A DNA stretch of 64,000 bases, from contig CBDDTG010000037.1 of NCBI GenBank assembly GCA_965233665.1, positions 16,697 to 80,696 of the forward strand, written 5' to 3'. Position 1 is the first letter of the stretch. Each line of letters starts with the position of its first letter. Position numbers and translations under genes: made by a program. Below the pieces are notes generated by a model that worked only from the letters and a program-made list of their open reading frames with translations, ran no database searches and was not told where the DNA came from. Shown in pieces: positions 52,591 through 60,604 of the stretch. This stretch comes from Bacterioplanes sp965233665. GTDB taxonomy: Bacteria > Pseudomonadota > Gammaproteobacteria > Pseudomonadales > Oceanobacteraceae.

Positions 52591-53115
52591 ATGCATACCC
52601 TGAGAGATGAGCCGCCGCTGCCGGCCCGTGCTGGTTCGCTGGATCGTTTGGATTTGCGCATGTTGCGTATATTGCAGGCCGATGGTCGCATCACCAATAA
52701 AGCCTTAGCAGCGGCCGTGAACTTATCCGCCAGTGCCTGTCATCAGCGCTTGCAACGCTTGATGGATCAAGGCTGGATCGAAGGCTTTATGGGACGGGTG
52801 AATATTGAGCGTCTGTGCGAGCCGGTGCAGTGCATCGCCACGATTTGTATGGCCAGTCATGCGCCCGATACCTTTCGCCAACTAGAGCAACACATCGATG
52901 ACTTGGCGGAAGCGACAGCCGCCTACACGGTGAGCGGCGGCTGTGACTTTATTGTGCATTTTGCTTGCGCGCGCATGAGTCGCTATATGGAGCTCACCGA
53001 CGAGCTGATTCGCCTGTGCCCAGACATTGGCAACATCAGTACCCACGTGGTGCTCAAGCAAAGCAAGGCCTTTACTGGCTACCCCATTGCCCAGTTACTG
53101 GTTGAGCCGGCCTAA
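52591..53115 (+). CDS. Lrp/AsnC-family transcriptional regulator (astA2 side)
   Basis: A 174-residue Lrp/AsnC-type regulator. The ATG at 52591 follows AGGAGGCCAAACC, an almost ideal ribosome site, so the upstream in-frame codon at 52567 is rejected. After a ~20-residue lead comes the helix-turn-helix LDLRMLRILQADGRITNKAL with SASACHQRLQRL, then the RAM domain (YTVSGGCDFIVHFAC). It is divergent from astA2-astB and probably controls that unit or itself. It overlaps the ybaK end by 4 nt. Confidence 0.88.
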   Translation: MHTLRDEPPLPARAGSLDRLDLRMLRILQADGRITNKALAAAVNLSASACHQRLQRLMDQGWIEGFMGRVNIERLCEPVQCIATICMASHAPDTFRQLEQHIDDLAEATAAYTVSGGCDFIVHFACARMSRYMELTDELIRLCPDIGNISTHVVLKQSKAFTGYPIAQLLVEPA

Positions 53116-53591
53116 GCGCCGTCCTTAATGGCGGCAAAGTGGCCCCGTGTTAGGTTAACCAAATCGGCAGGGGCCAACTCGATTTCTAACCCGCGCCGGC
53201 CAGCGCTGACGTAAATGCTGTCAAATTGCTGAGCACTGTCATCAATGACGGTCGGCAAGGCTTTTTTCTGCCCCAGTGGGCTGATGCCACCGAGCAAATA
53301 GCCGGTAACGCGCTGCGCATCGTCTGGGTTGGCCATATCGGCTTTTTTGGCGCCCAGCGCTTTTGCCACACGCTTCATATTTAAGCTTTGCGCCACCGGA
53401 ATGACCGCAACAGCTAACCCAGCTTTGCCACCACTGAGGTCGACCAGCAGAGTTTTGAACACCTGTTCGGCCGGTAAGCTCAGCTTTTCCACCGCCTCCA
53501 GGCCATAGGCCTGGCAGCTGGGGTCGTGCTCATACTGGTGAATGCGGTGCTCAATGCCTTTTTTCTTAGCCAGGTTAATCGCGGGTGTCAT
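53112..53591 (-). CDS. ybaK: Cys-tRNA(Pro)/Cys-tRNA(Cys) deacylase YbaK
   Basis: A 159-residue YbaK/EbsC-type editing enzyme that hydrolyses mischarged Cys-tRNA(Pro). Family marks are TPAINLAKKKGIEHRIHQY, VFKTLLVDL, AKALGAKKADMANP with the Lys-rich site, and GYLLGGISPLGQKKALP. It is the last gene of a minus-strand group after DUF1244, SIMPL and DUF1653 genes. Confidence 0.93.
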   Translation of the reverse strand: MTPAINLAKKKGIEHRIHQYEHDPSCQAYGLEAVEKLSLPAEQVFKTLLVDLSGGKAGLAVAVIPVAQSLNMKRVAKALGAKKADMANPDDAQRVTGYLLGGISPLGQKKALPTVIDDSAQQFDSIYVSAGRRGLEIELAPADLVNLTRGHFAAIKDGA

Positions 53592-53599
53592 CGCTTATC

Positions 53600-53839
53600 T
53601 CACAGTGCTAATTCGCCCTGATCATCGCCAACAAAGGCGAAGCGGGGCTGGGGTTGGCCGTTGATGTCGACGGTTTCGACAAACATGTCATAGGGCCGTA
53701 CCCACAAGGCTTGCTCGCCATATAACGGTTGATAGAGCACCAGCCATTCTTCGGTTTCGCTGTGACGCACCAAGTCGATCACCCGATAGTCATTGCCTTT
53801 ATAGTGGCGGTAGCGGCCTTTGGCTAAGGTCGGTTTCAT
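53600..53839 (-). CDS. DUF1653 protein
   Basis: A 79-residue DUF1653 protein: KGRYRHYKGNDYRVIDLVRHSETEEW, then LVLYQPLYG and LWVRPYDMFVETV are the family blocks. It is a small beta-barrel-like fold of unknown role. Its start overlaps the SIMPL gene stop in ATGA, so the two are co-translated. Confidence 0.88.
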   Translation of the reverse strand: MKPTLAKGRYRHYKGNDYRVIDLVRHSETEEWLVLYQPLYGEQALWVRPYDMFVETVDINGQPQPRFAFVGDDQGELAL

Positions 53840-54522
53840 GAGTCGATCTCGTAACGCACGTTAATTTGGGCTTCGATTTTTTGTTCCTGAAACAGCGTCG
53901 GCGCTGGCGCGGCCGCCTTGGCGCTTTCCATCATGGCACGAGCTTGCAGCATGGGTGGGTGATAGTTGCCGCCGCCTTCTACCATGCGGATCACCCGTTC
54001 GATGCGAGCGCCAGCGGCATTGGCCATGGCGTCGGCCTTGCTGCGTGCTTGCTCAACGGCTTTGGCCAGCGCTTGGCGTTGCAAAGCATCGCGGTCGTTA
54101 AAGCGCAGTTGGGTGTGATTGACGTGCATGCCGTCGATTTGCATCAGCTCATGCACCAAGCGGGCATGACGCTCTAACTCGCGCAAGCTGATGGTCACAG
54201 GGCGGGTGACTTGCTCGCCGACAAACACACGCTCTTGCTTGCGCCATTCGTATTGTGGGTAATTACGAATTTGTGCTGCTTCGATATCGTCTTTGCTGAT
54301 CCCTAGGCTTTTGCTGGTGGCAAGCAGTTGCATCATGGCACTGTCGACTTGCTGCTTGGCGTCAGGCAGGGTTTTGGCCGTGGCTTTAAGGGTGAGGTGT
54401 AGCTCGGCGTAATCGGGCATGACTTCTACCGCACCGTGGCCAGAGACTTCGATGTAATCGTCGGCATAAGCGGCGGGCGCCAGGGCCAGTGCGGCGCTGA
54501 GCAGTAATGATGTCCTGATCAT
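53836..54522 (-). CDS. SIMPL-domain (DUF541) periplasmic protein
   Basis: A 228-residue protein. The ATG at 54522 starts a signal peptide (MIRTSLLLSAALALAPAAYA); the longer reading from 54648 overlaps the DUF1244 gene. The mature part is a SIMPL domain (DUF541): IEVSGHGAVEVMPDYAELHL, QIRNYPQYEWRKQERVFVG and ALAKAVEQARSKADAMANAA. Relatives such as BP26 and YggE are periplasmic or outer-membrane oligomers linked to stress tolerance. It lies 11 nt after the DUF1244 stop. Confidence 0.88.
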   Translation of the reverse strand: MIRTSLLLSAALALAPAAYADDYIEVSGHGAVEVMPDYAELHLTLKATAKTLPDAKQQVDSAMMQLLATSKSLGISKDDIEAAQIRNYPQYEWRKQERVFVGEQVTRPVTISLRELERHARLVHELMQIDGMHVNHTQLRFNDRDALQRQALAKAVEQARSKADAMANAAGARIERVIRMVEGGGNYHPPMLQARAMMESAKAAAPAPTLFQEQKIEAQINVRYEIDS

Positions 54523-54532
54523 AGGGGAGTCC

Positions 54533-54820
54533 TTATTTTTTGGATGCTTGCTCAAATTGAGCCAGTTGCTCAGCCGTGGCCGGCTGCTGATGTTTTTCTT
54601 TCCACTCACTGTAGGGCATGCCGTAGATGCGCTCGCGGGCCTCTTCATAATCGAGGGGTTCGCCCTGTTCAGCCGCGGCGGCGACGTACCATTTGGCCAG
54701 GCAGTTACGGCAAAAGCCCGCCAGGTTCATCAGCTCGATGTTTTGTACCTGTTTGTTGTCGTCCAGGTGTTGCAGTAAGCGGCGCAATACGGCGGCTTCG
54801 ATGGCAGTGGTGTCAGACAT
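54533..54820 (-). CDS. DUF1244 protein
   Basis: A 95-residue DUF1244 protein. The family core is VQNIELMNLAGFCRNCLAKW, followed by YEEARERIYGMPYSEWK, with the CxxC at residues 37-40. It is widespread in proteobacteria with no settled function. It is the first gene of the group with SIMPL, DUF1653 and ybaK. Confidence 0.9.
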   Translation of the reverse strand: MSDTTAIEAAVLRRLLQHLDDNKQVQNIELMNLAGFCRNCLAKWYVAAAAEQGEPLDYEEARERIYGMPYSEWKEKHQQPATAEQLAQFEQASKK

Positions 54821-54936
54821 AACAGCCTCGTCTGTTGAATGGGCTGATTATCATTACGGCGAAGCGTACGCGCTGCAAGTAGGGAGGGTGCAATTTATGG
54901 TAAAGGCAGAATACTGGTGGGTCTTGCCGGGCAAGA

Positions 54937-54964
54937 CAAAGCGCCCGCAGTGACGGGCGCTTTG
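54937..54964 (-). terminator. Terminator of the DJ-1/PfpI gene
   Basis: Perfect 11-bp stem CAAAGCGCCCG/CGGGCGCTTTG with a 6-nt loop. It lies 8 nt after the stop at 54972 on the minus strand; the U-tract is short (TTTGTCTT). Confidence 0.7.
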
Positions 54965-54971
54965 TGGCGTG

Positions 54972-55652
54972 TTATGCGCTCAAAGCCGCCAGCAGTTTTT
55001 CCGCCGCTGGGGCAGAGCTGGCTGGGTTTTGGCCGCTGATTAGCAGACCATCTTGAATGGCAAAGGCCTGGAAATCACCTACGGCTTGGTAGTCGGCGCC
55101 ACGCTCTTTTAATACATCCTCTAACAGGAAGGGCACCACCTCAGTGAGCTGTACCAGGGCCTCTTCGCTGTTGCTAAAGCCGGTGATGGCTTTTCCGGCA
55201 ACGGCGTAGGCACCGTCTTGTTTGACATTGGCCAGTGCACAAGTCGCGTGACAGACGGTCGCTACCGGCTTGCTCTGCTGCAGAAAATCTTCCAGCAGCG
55301 CAATTGAGTGAGCGTTGTCGGTTAAATCCCACAGTGGGCCATGGCCGCCGGGATAAAATACGGCGTCGTAATCGTGTGCGTTGATATCGGCTAACACTCG
55401 GGTATTGGCCAGTTCAGCTTTGGCGCTGTCGTCTTGCTCAAAGCGGCGAGTGGCATCGGTTTGCGCCTCATCGGCTGCACTGTTGGGATCGATGGGCGGC
55501 TGGCCTCCGGCAGGCGAGGCTAGGGTGATGTGGCAGCCGGCGTCTTTAAAGACGTAATAGGGGGCAGCAAACTCTTCGATCCAGAAGCCGGTCTTGGCGC
55601 CTGTGTCACCGAGCTGATCGTGTGAGGTTAATACCATCAAAATATTTGGCAT
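54972..55652 (-). CDS. DJ-1/PfpI-family protein, Hsp31/glyoxalase III-like
   Basis: A 226-residue type 1 glutamine amidotransferase-like protein. AGGAG precedes the ATG. The nucleophilic elbow is VCHATCAL, the upstream Glu is in WIEEFAAPYYVF, and the loop YPGGHGPLWDL is typical of Hsp31-like class members that act on methylglyoxal or glycated residues. It is divergent from a LysR-type regulator, which probably controls it. Confidence 0.88.
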   Translation of the reverse strand: MPNILMVLTSHDQLGDTGAKTGFWIEEFAAPYYVFKDAGCHITLASPAGGQPPIDPNSAADEAQTDATRRFEQDDSAKAELANTRVLADINAHDYDAVFYPGGHGPLWDLTDNAHSIALLEDFLQQSKPVATVCHATCALANVKQDGAYAVAGKAITGFSNSEEALVQLTEVVPFLLEDVLKERGADYQAVGDFQAFAIQDGLLISGQNPASSAPAAEKLLAALSA

Positions 55653-55750
55653 GTTTGAGCTCCTGTATCAATGTGGGGAGCAGAGTAAACACTGGCCCTA
55701 AATCTAACAATCAGGGTATGGTTTAACTCAATGTCTTAATATTTTTGACA
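55653..55750. promoter_or_regulatory. Divergent control region, DJ-1/PfpI and LysR-type genes
   Basis: 98 bp between the two starts, with a T-rich stretch before the LysR-type gene. It should hold the LysR-type T-N11-A operator, but no single palindrome stands out. Confidence 0.4.
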
Positions 55751-56665
55751 ATGATGGAAAATAATAACGAACACCTGCACGCCATGCAGTTGTTCGCTCG
55801 TATTGTTGAATGCGGCAGTTTAGCGGCGGCGGCCCGTGACATGGGTGTTAGTCGGGCGGTGGTCAGCTATCACCTTAACAAGCTCGAACAGGCCGCTGGG
55901 CTGATGTTGTTGAATCGCACTACGCGCTCGCAAACCTTAACCGAAGCTGGTCAACGCTATTATCAGCATTGCGTGGCTGTGCGCGAGCATGTGCAGCAAG
56001 CGCAACGGGAATGGGAGCAATTGCGCGATGCACCCAGCGGCACGCTGAGGTTATCGGCCCCGGTCAATTTAGGGCTGCAATGGCTGATTCCTTTGCTCAG
56101 TGATTTTCGCCATCGCTATCCTGGCATTGAGTTGGACATTGCCTTGAGCGATGAGGTGGTGGATATCATTGGCACCGGCTTGGATGTTGCCATTCGCGGT
56201 GCACCTTTGCCGGATTCTGGCTTGCAGGCGCGTAAGCTGGCCAGTATGGCGACCTGTTTGTGCGCTGCACCGGCCTACCTTCGCCACCGAGGCAGACCAA
56301 CGGCGCCGGTGGATTTGGCCGAGCATGATTGGGTGCTTTATAAGCAGCATCAGCGCTTGCACTTAACGCAAGGGCGGCGCAGTTTCAGCATTGATTTGCA
56401 GGGGCCGATTCGCACCAATAACGCTGCTGCGCGCACCGCGTTGGTATTGGCGGGTCATGGTCTGGCTCGCATTCCCTGGTACGACGCTCAGCCCTGCTTG
56501 CAGGACGGGCGTTTAGATCAGGTATTGGCGGATTACGAGCTGCAAGACATTGAGCTGTACGCGGTATTTCCACCCGGCAGTGGCCGCAGCCAGAAGGTAC
56601 GTTTGCTATTGGATTATTTGGCGCAACGCAGTGAGGCCGGGTTGTTAGCCCAAACTATTGGCTAG
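55751..56665 (+). CDS. LysR-family transcriptional regulator
   Basis: A regulator of about 304 residues. The start is taken at the ATG at 55751; the TTG at 55745 and ATG at 55754 are equally possible and the ribosome site is weak. The N-terminal winged helix-turn-helix is SLAAAARDMGVSRAVVSYHL, and the C-terminal effector domain begins near residue 95 (GTLRLSAPVNLGLQWLIPLL), of the subgroup that often regulates oxidoreductase genes. It is divergent from the DJ-1/PfpI gene, the likely target. Its end overlaps the cNMP-binding gene by 21 nt. Confidence 0.9.
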   Translation: MMENNNEHLHAMQLFARIVECGSLAAAARDMGVSRAVVSYHLNKLEQAAGLMLLNRTTRSQTLTEAGQRYYQHCVAVREHVQQAQREWEQLRDAPSGTLRLSAPVNLGLQWLIPLLSDFRHRYPGIELDIALSDEVVDIIGTGLDVAIRGAPLPDSGLQARKLASMATCLCAAPAYLRHRGRPTAPVDLAEHDWVLYKQHQRLHLTQGRRSFSIDLQGPIRTNNAAARTALVLAGHGLARIPWYDAQPCLQDGRLDQVLADYELQDIELYAVFPPGSGRSQKVRLLLDYLAQRSEAGLLAQTIG

Positions 56666-57121
56666 TTGAAAGTCCATGATGCGCAAACGCCGCGATAACG
56701 ACACCGCGACGGCACGAATGACCTTGGCGGCAATTTTGGGTGACTCCTCGCTCATGCGATCAAGTGCCTCGCGCGACAGAGTGAGCAGGGTACAGTTTGA
56801 TTTGGCGACGCAGGTCGCCGAACGCCGCTCGCCATCGAGCACCGCCATTTCACCAAAGGTTTTATTGGCCCCCAGTAATGCCACCTGCACTTTTCGATTA
56901 TTGCCATCGGCCTTCATCACAGAAATTTTGCCGCTGTGAATAATGCCCATATAAGTACCGCTATCGCCTTCGTGAAACAGGGTGTTGCCGGCTTCGATGT
57001 CTTCCAAGTTAAAAAAAGGCGCTGCGCTGCGTAGCTCAGTGCTGGAAAAGGCATCGAACATGTTGCATTCGGCCAGCATGCCGATGAGTTCGTCTAAATA
57101 CGTCGGGGAGTGGTCACGCAT
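56645..57121 (-). CDS. Cyclic nucleotide-binding domain protein without DNA-binding domain
   Basis: A 158-residue protein that is almost entirely a cNMP-binding domain. The start at 57121 (MRDHSPTYLDELIGML) is preferred over 57175. The domain carries GNTLFHEGDSGTYMGIIHSG and the phosphate-binding cassette GEMAVLDGERRSATCVA. Only a short helix follows (SLSRRLRIMDFQLANSLG), so there is no winged helix as in CRP. It could be a ligand sensor that works through a partner. It is convergent with the LysR-type gene. Confidence 0.85.
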   Translation of the reverse strand: MRDHSPTYLDELIGMLAECNMFDAFSSTELRSAAPFFNLEDIEAGNTLFHEGDSGTYMGIIHSGKISVMKADGNNRKVQVALLGANKTFGEMAVLDGERRSATCVAKSNCTLLTLSREALDRMSEESPKIAAKVIRAVAVSLSRRLRIMDFQLANSLG

Positions 57122-57231
57122 GGTGTGGCTCTCGTGGCGATAACAAAGCCTGCTTAGGTTAGCAAAGCCAAGCACAGCTGAGAGCAGTCACTGCGTTGGC
57201 TTTTGGTAACGACCTGTGTGGCCAGGGCGCT

Positions 57232-57795
57232 TTACTGCGCAGCTACCTGGCCAATGGCGGACTGCACCTGGGTGAAATGCTCCAGCACTTCTTCAATTTC
57301 GTGGGCGGCGTCGCGCCAATCATCGGCTTGCTTCATGCCAATGCGCGCCATCGCTTGAACAGTTGCTGGGTGAACCAGCAAATCTTTCGCGTGGTAGCAC
57401 TCTGCTGTGGGCAGCGGTGGCAGCTTACCATCAGCATGATAGCCAGATTCGATTTCCTCTAAGGGCAGATCTACCAGGGTGTCGGCGACATTGTTCAGGG
57501 CGGCTAAATACTCATTACATTGTGGATACTGCTGCTCAAAACGGGCCAGCAGTGGCTTGCTCAGTTCCACCAACTCTTTTGCCTGGGCGCCAATATCGTC
57601 ACCTTTTTGCTGCTGCAGTTGAAACAATAAATGTTTGGCGTGCTGCTGATAATGATGCAGCGCTGGGTCAGAACTCGCGTGCTGGCCATGAGCTTCGCCG
57701 TGATGATGACCGTGCTGATCGCCATGATGGTCATTGTGGGCCTGAGCGTTAAAGCTCAGCGCCGCGGTGGCCGCAGCCAGCAGCAAAATGCGCAT
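57232..57795 (-). CDS. His-rich periplasmic protein, possible metal binding
   Basis: A 187-residue exported protein. The start at 57795 has GAGG upstream and opens a signal peptide (MRILLLAAATAALSFNAQA). The mature protein begins with a His-rich run (HNDHHGDQHGHHHGEAHGQH), then a helical domain with two Cys (YPQCNEYL and TAECYHAKDLL). The His run suggests binding of zinc, nickel or copper in the periplasm, though His runs near ZnuA-type proteins are often only buffers. No transporter is adjacent. The family is not recognised. Confidence 0.75.
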   Translation of the reverse strand: MRILLLAAATAALSFNAQAHNDHHGDQHGHHHGEAHGQHASSDPALHHYQQHAKHLLFQLQQQKGDDIGAQAKELVELSKPLLARFEQQYPQCNEYLAALNNVADTLVDLPLEEIESGYHADGKLPPLPTAECYHAKDLLVHPATVQAMARIGMKQADDWRDAAHEIEEVLEHFTQVQSAIGQVAAQ

Positions 57796-57950
57796 TGCGT
57801 ATTCCTCTATAAATAAAAACAATTCGCATTCTACTTATTTGTCGTGGGTTTGTCATACCCGGGTGGTAGGCGTTTTTAAGGAGTAGAGGGGGATTTATGA
57901 GCCGTGAGCAGTTGGAGCAGTAGTTAAGTGAGAAAGGATTATCACCAATA

Positions 57951-57982
57951 AAAAAGGCCCTGCCCAAACTGGGCAGAGCCTT
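57951..57982 (-). terminator. ssrA terminator
   Basis: On the minus strand AAGGCTCTGCCCA, loop GTT, TGGGCAGGGCC, then TTTTTT. It lies 10 nt after the tmRNA 3' CCA. Confidence 0.88.
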
Positions 57983-57991
57983 CGTGGTGTT

Positions 57992-58349
57992 TGGTGGAGA
58001 TGGCGGGAGTTGAACCCGCGTCCGCCAATCCTCCACTAGAGGATCTACATGCTTAGTCTTCTCTACTGATTTAGCCGACTACGGCCCGAGAGACAGGGCG
58101 TAGCTAGCGAGCTCGATTTAAGTTTAACCGTTCAGCTCCGAGCGAAGCATCCGGGCGATCCTGTAGGGCGATGCCCTCGTCCCCCAGTTACAGGCACCTG
58201 AGTTCAGAGGTAAGCAGACTTAAGCTGCTAGTGCGTAGTTTTCGTCGTTTGCGACTATAACTAGTGTACAACGTTTATTAACGAGATCGTCGTACGCTCT
58301 CGGCATGCACCCATAGCTTCGTAATCAACGTCGAATCCAGATCATCCCC
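57992..58349 (-). ncRNA. ssrA: tmRNA, tag ANDENYALAA
   Basis: A one-piece tmRNA of 358 nt. The 5' end is GGGGATGATCTGGATTCGAC at 58349, and the 3' end is GGGTTCAACTCCCGCC...CCACCA at 57992, whose T-loop and acceptor stem pair with the 5' end (GGGGATG with CATCTCC). The tag frame lies at 58252-58220 on the minus strand: GCA AAC GAC GAA AAC TAC GCA CTA GCA GCT TAA, that is ANDENYALAA. It works with SmpB to rescue stalled ribosomes. smpB is 88 nt upstream on the same strand. Confidence 0.97.
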
Positions 58350-58437
58350 GAATCCGGTGTTGCCGCTATCGGCAATCAGTGAGACGGAAGCCTTCGCCAA
58401 AAGTTCCGCTCAAGTTCACGCAAGATACCATATTCAC

Positions 58438-58920
58438 TCAGCGAACTGAATGCTTCATCACGCGTTCTTTTTGCTTGGCCCAGTCTTTGTCTTTAGCGGT
58501 AGCGCGCTTGTCATGGGTTTGCTTACCCTTGGCCAGTGCGATTTCCGCTTTAACGCAATGGTTTTTCCAATACAGGGCGGTGCAGACGCAGGTGTAACCT
58601 TTGGCCTGGACTTTCTGCATCAGGCGTTCGATTTCGCGACGGTGCAGCAGCAGCTTGCGCTCACGCCTTGGGTTGGCGACCACGTGAGTAGATGCCTGAT
58701 CCAATGGTGTGATTAATGCGCCGGTCAGCCAAGCTTCGCCTTTATGAAAGACGATGTAAGAATCCAACAGCTGACATTTGCCTGCACGCAGCGATTTAAC
58801 TTCCCAGCCCAATAAGCTAACGCCGGCTTCTGTCTTGTCTTCGAGAAAGAAGTCGTGACGAGCCTTTTTGTTGAGGGCGATGGTGTTGCCGGTAACCTTG
58901 GGTTTTTTCTTTTTACTCAT
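58438..58920 (-). CDS. smpB: SsrA-binding protein SmpB
   Basis: A 160-residue SmpB that binds tmRNA and brings it to stalled ribosomes. The start at 58920 (MSKKKKPKVTGNTIALNKKA) is the standard one. Family blocks are ARHDFFLEDKTEAGVSLLGW, EVKSLRAGKCQLLDSYI and LYWKNHCVKAEIALAKGKQ, with the basic C-terminal tail that enters the mRNA channel (RATAKDKDWAKQKERVMKH). ssrA follows directly. Confidence 0.96.
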   Translation of the reverse strand: MSKKKKPKVTGNTIALNKKARHDFFLEDKTEAGVSLLGWEVKSLRAGKCQLLDSYIVFHKGEAWLTGALITPLDQASTHVVANPRRERKLLLHRREIERLMQKVQAKGYTCVCTALYWKNHCVKAEIALAKGKQTHDKRATAKDKDWAKQKERVMKHSVR

Positions 58921-59130
58921 GGCGCGCAGTATATCCGAGGCCGCCGTGCTTGGGCAGTGTTTATGCACCGCTTACGCATTGATGACGTAGTTAATAAGCT
59001 GGTTGCATGCATCGGGGCAAAGAAAATGTGCGTTTCCGCTCACCATACGGTAGTTTTTCGCCTTGAGCGGTGGGACTTTATTCCTGACAATGCTGAAAAA
59101 ACAACTACAACGGAAAAGAGAGGAAGACTG

Positions 59131-60513
59131 ATGGCAGCAGATAAGCGCGGTATGCACGGCGTCTGGGCAAGTCGCTGGACCTTTATCTTGGCGGCCACCG
59201 GGTCGGCGGTGGGTTTAGGTAATATCTGGAAGTTCCCGTACATCACGGGGGAAAACGGCGGCGGTGCATTTGTACTCATGTACCTGGCGTGCATTTTAGT
59301 GGCCGGTATTCCGGTAATGATGGCGGAGGTGTTGCTGGGGCGCAAAGCGCGTCTGAGCCCAATTAACACCATGAGCCACTTATCGGCGGAATATAACGCG
59401 CCTAAATTCTTCCGCAGTATTGGTTGGCTGGGGGCGCTGGCTGGCTTCTTTATTTTGTCGTTTTACAGTGTGATTGCTGGCTGGACGCTATCTTACACCG
59501 GCAAGATGATCAGTGGCGATTTCACCAATGCCACCGGTGAAATGGCCGGCAAGATTTTTGGTGATTTGTTAGCCGACCCTGTGTCGCTGACCATGTACCA
59601 CACCATCTTTATCATCCTGACCGGTATTGTCATCGCCCGTGGTGTCAACGAAGGCCTGGAAAAAACCGTACGCGTGTTGATGCCGTTGCTGTTCATCATG
59701 CTGGTGCTGCTGATGGGTTACAGCATGACTACGCCAGGTTTTGCAGAGGGCTTCAAATTCTTGTTTAGCTTTGATGCCAGCAAGTTGACGACTGACAGCG
59801 TGGTGGTGGCGCTGGGTCACTCCTTCTTTACCTTGTCACTGGGTATGGGCGCGATCATGGCGTACGGTGCTTATATGCCGCAGGAAGCCTCTTTGGGCAA
59901 AACTGTGATCACTGTCGGTATTCTGGATACCCTGGTGGCGCTGACGGCCGGTTTGGTGATTTTCCCGATTGTGTTTAGTCAAGGCCTGGAGCCGGGTGCT
60001 GGTCCTGGTCTGATGTTCCAAACCTTACCTGTAGCGTTTGGTAGCCTGCCGGGCGGTGCATTTATCGGTACAGCCTTCTTTATTCTGGTAGCGATTGCAG
60101 CTTGGAGTTCCGCCATTTCGATCGCTGAGCCAGCGGTTGCCTGGGCGGTAGAGCGTGGTGCAACGCGTGTGGTTGCCACTGTTATCGTCTGTGGTGCTGC
60201 CTGGGCATTGGGTATGCTGACTGTGCTGTCATTTAATGAGCTGTCAGAGTTTACCTTCTTGAAAGGCACCGTCTTCGACAACCTCGACTTCCTGACGTCA
60301 AACATCATGCTGCCATTAGGTGGTCTGTTGATTGCGCTGTTTGTCGGCTGGTTTATGAAGGAACGTGCCGTGGCGAAAGAGGCCAATGTGCAAAGCGAGA
60401 TGGTGTACAACATCTGGCGCGTTATGTTGCGCTTTGTATCACCTCTGGCGGTTTTGTTTATCTTCCTTAATGGCTTGGGCATCTTTGCCTGGATTAAGGA
60501 GCTCTTTGCCTGA
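59131..60513 (+). CDS. Sodium-dependent transporter, neurotransmitter:sodium symporter family
   Basis: A 460-residue inner-membrane symporter of the NSS/SNF family (LeuT-like), probably taking up amino acids with sodium. The ATG at 59131 has GAGAGGA upstream; the open frame before it overlaps smpB and lacks coding character. The family motif ATGSAVGLGNIWKFPY forms the unwound helix 1 that holds both sodium ions, followed by TGENGGGAFVLMYLAC. About eleven to twelve hydrophobic segments can be counted. The gene interrupts the smpB-ratA order I know from Pseudomonas. Confidence 0.93.
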   Translation: MAADKRGMHGVWASRWTFILAATGSAVGLGNIWKFPYITGENGGGAFVLMYLACILVAGIPVMMAEVLLGRKARLSPINTMSHLSAEYNAPKFFRSIGWLGALAGFFILSFYSVIAGWTLSYTGKMISGDFTNATGEMAGKIFGDLLADPVSLTMYHTIFIILTGIVIARGVNEGLEKTVRVLMPLLFIMLVLLMGYSMTTPGFAEGFKFLFSFDASKLTTDSVVVALGHSFFTLSLGMGAIMAYGAYMPQEASLGKTVITVGILDTLVALTAGLVIFPIVFSQGLEPGAGPGLMFQTLPVAFGSLPGGAFIGTAFFILVAIAAWSSAISIAEPAVAWAVERGATRVVATVIVCGAAWALGMLTVLSFNELSEFTFLKGTVFDNLDFLTSNIMLPLGGLLIALFVGWFMKERAVAKEANVQSEMVYNIWRVMLRFVSPLAVLFIFLNGLGIFAWIKELFA

Positions 60514-60544
60514 GTAAGGCTTGCCAGCGGCCGGGTTGGTTCGG

Positions 60545-60573
60545 CTGTCATCAAACATCGGAGTGGTTATAAT
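60545..60573 (+). promoter_or_regulatory. Sigma-70-like promoter of ratA
   Basis: CTGTCA (60545-60550) and TATAAT (60568-60573) are separated by 17 bp. The -10 box lies within the loop of the preceding terminator, 31 bp before the ratA start. Confidence 0.6.
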
Positions 60574-60591
60574 CCCGCCCCGATGTTTTTT
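60554..60591 (+). terminator. Terminator of the NSS-family transporter gene
   Basis: AACATCGG pairs with CCGATGTT, followed by TTTT, with an 18-nt loop that contains the ratA -10 box. Confidence 0.65.
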
Positions 60592-60604
60592 GATGAGAGG
60601 CACT

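Noticed and set aside
57877..57900. A seven-codon frame after GGAGTAGAGGGGG upstream of the ssrA terminator
   Set aside because: Too short to judge, no conserved feature, and probably chance in a purine-rich spacer.
58855..59130. Extended start of the NSS transporter at 58855
   Set aside because: It overlaps smpB; the family begins at the ATG at 59131 with a proper ribosome site.
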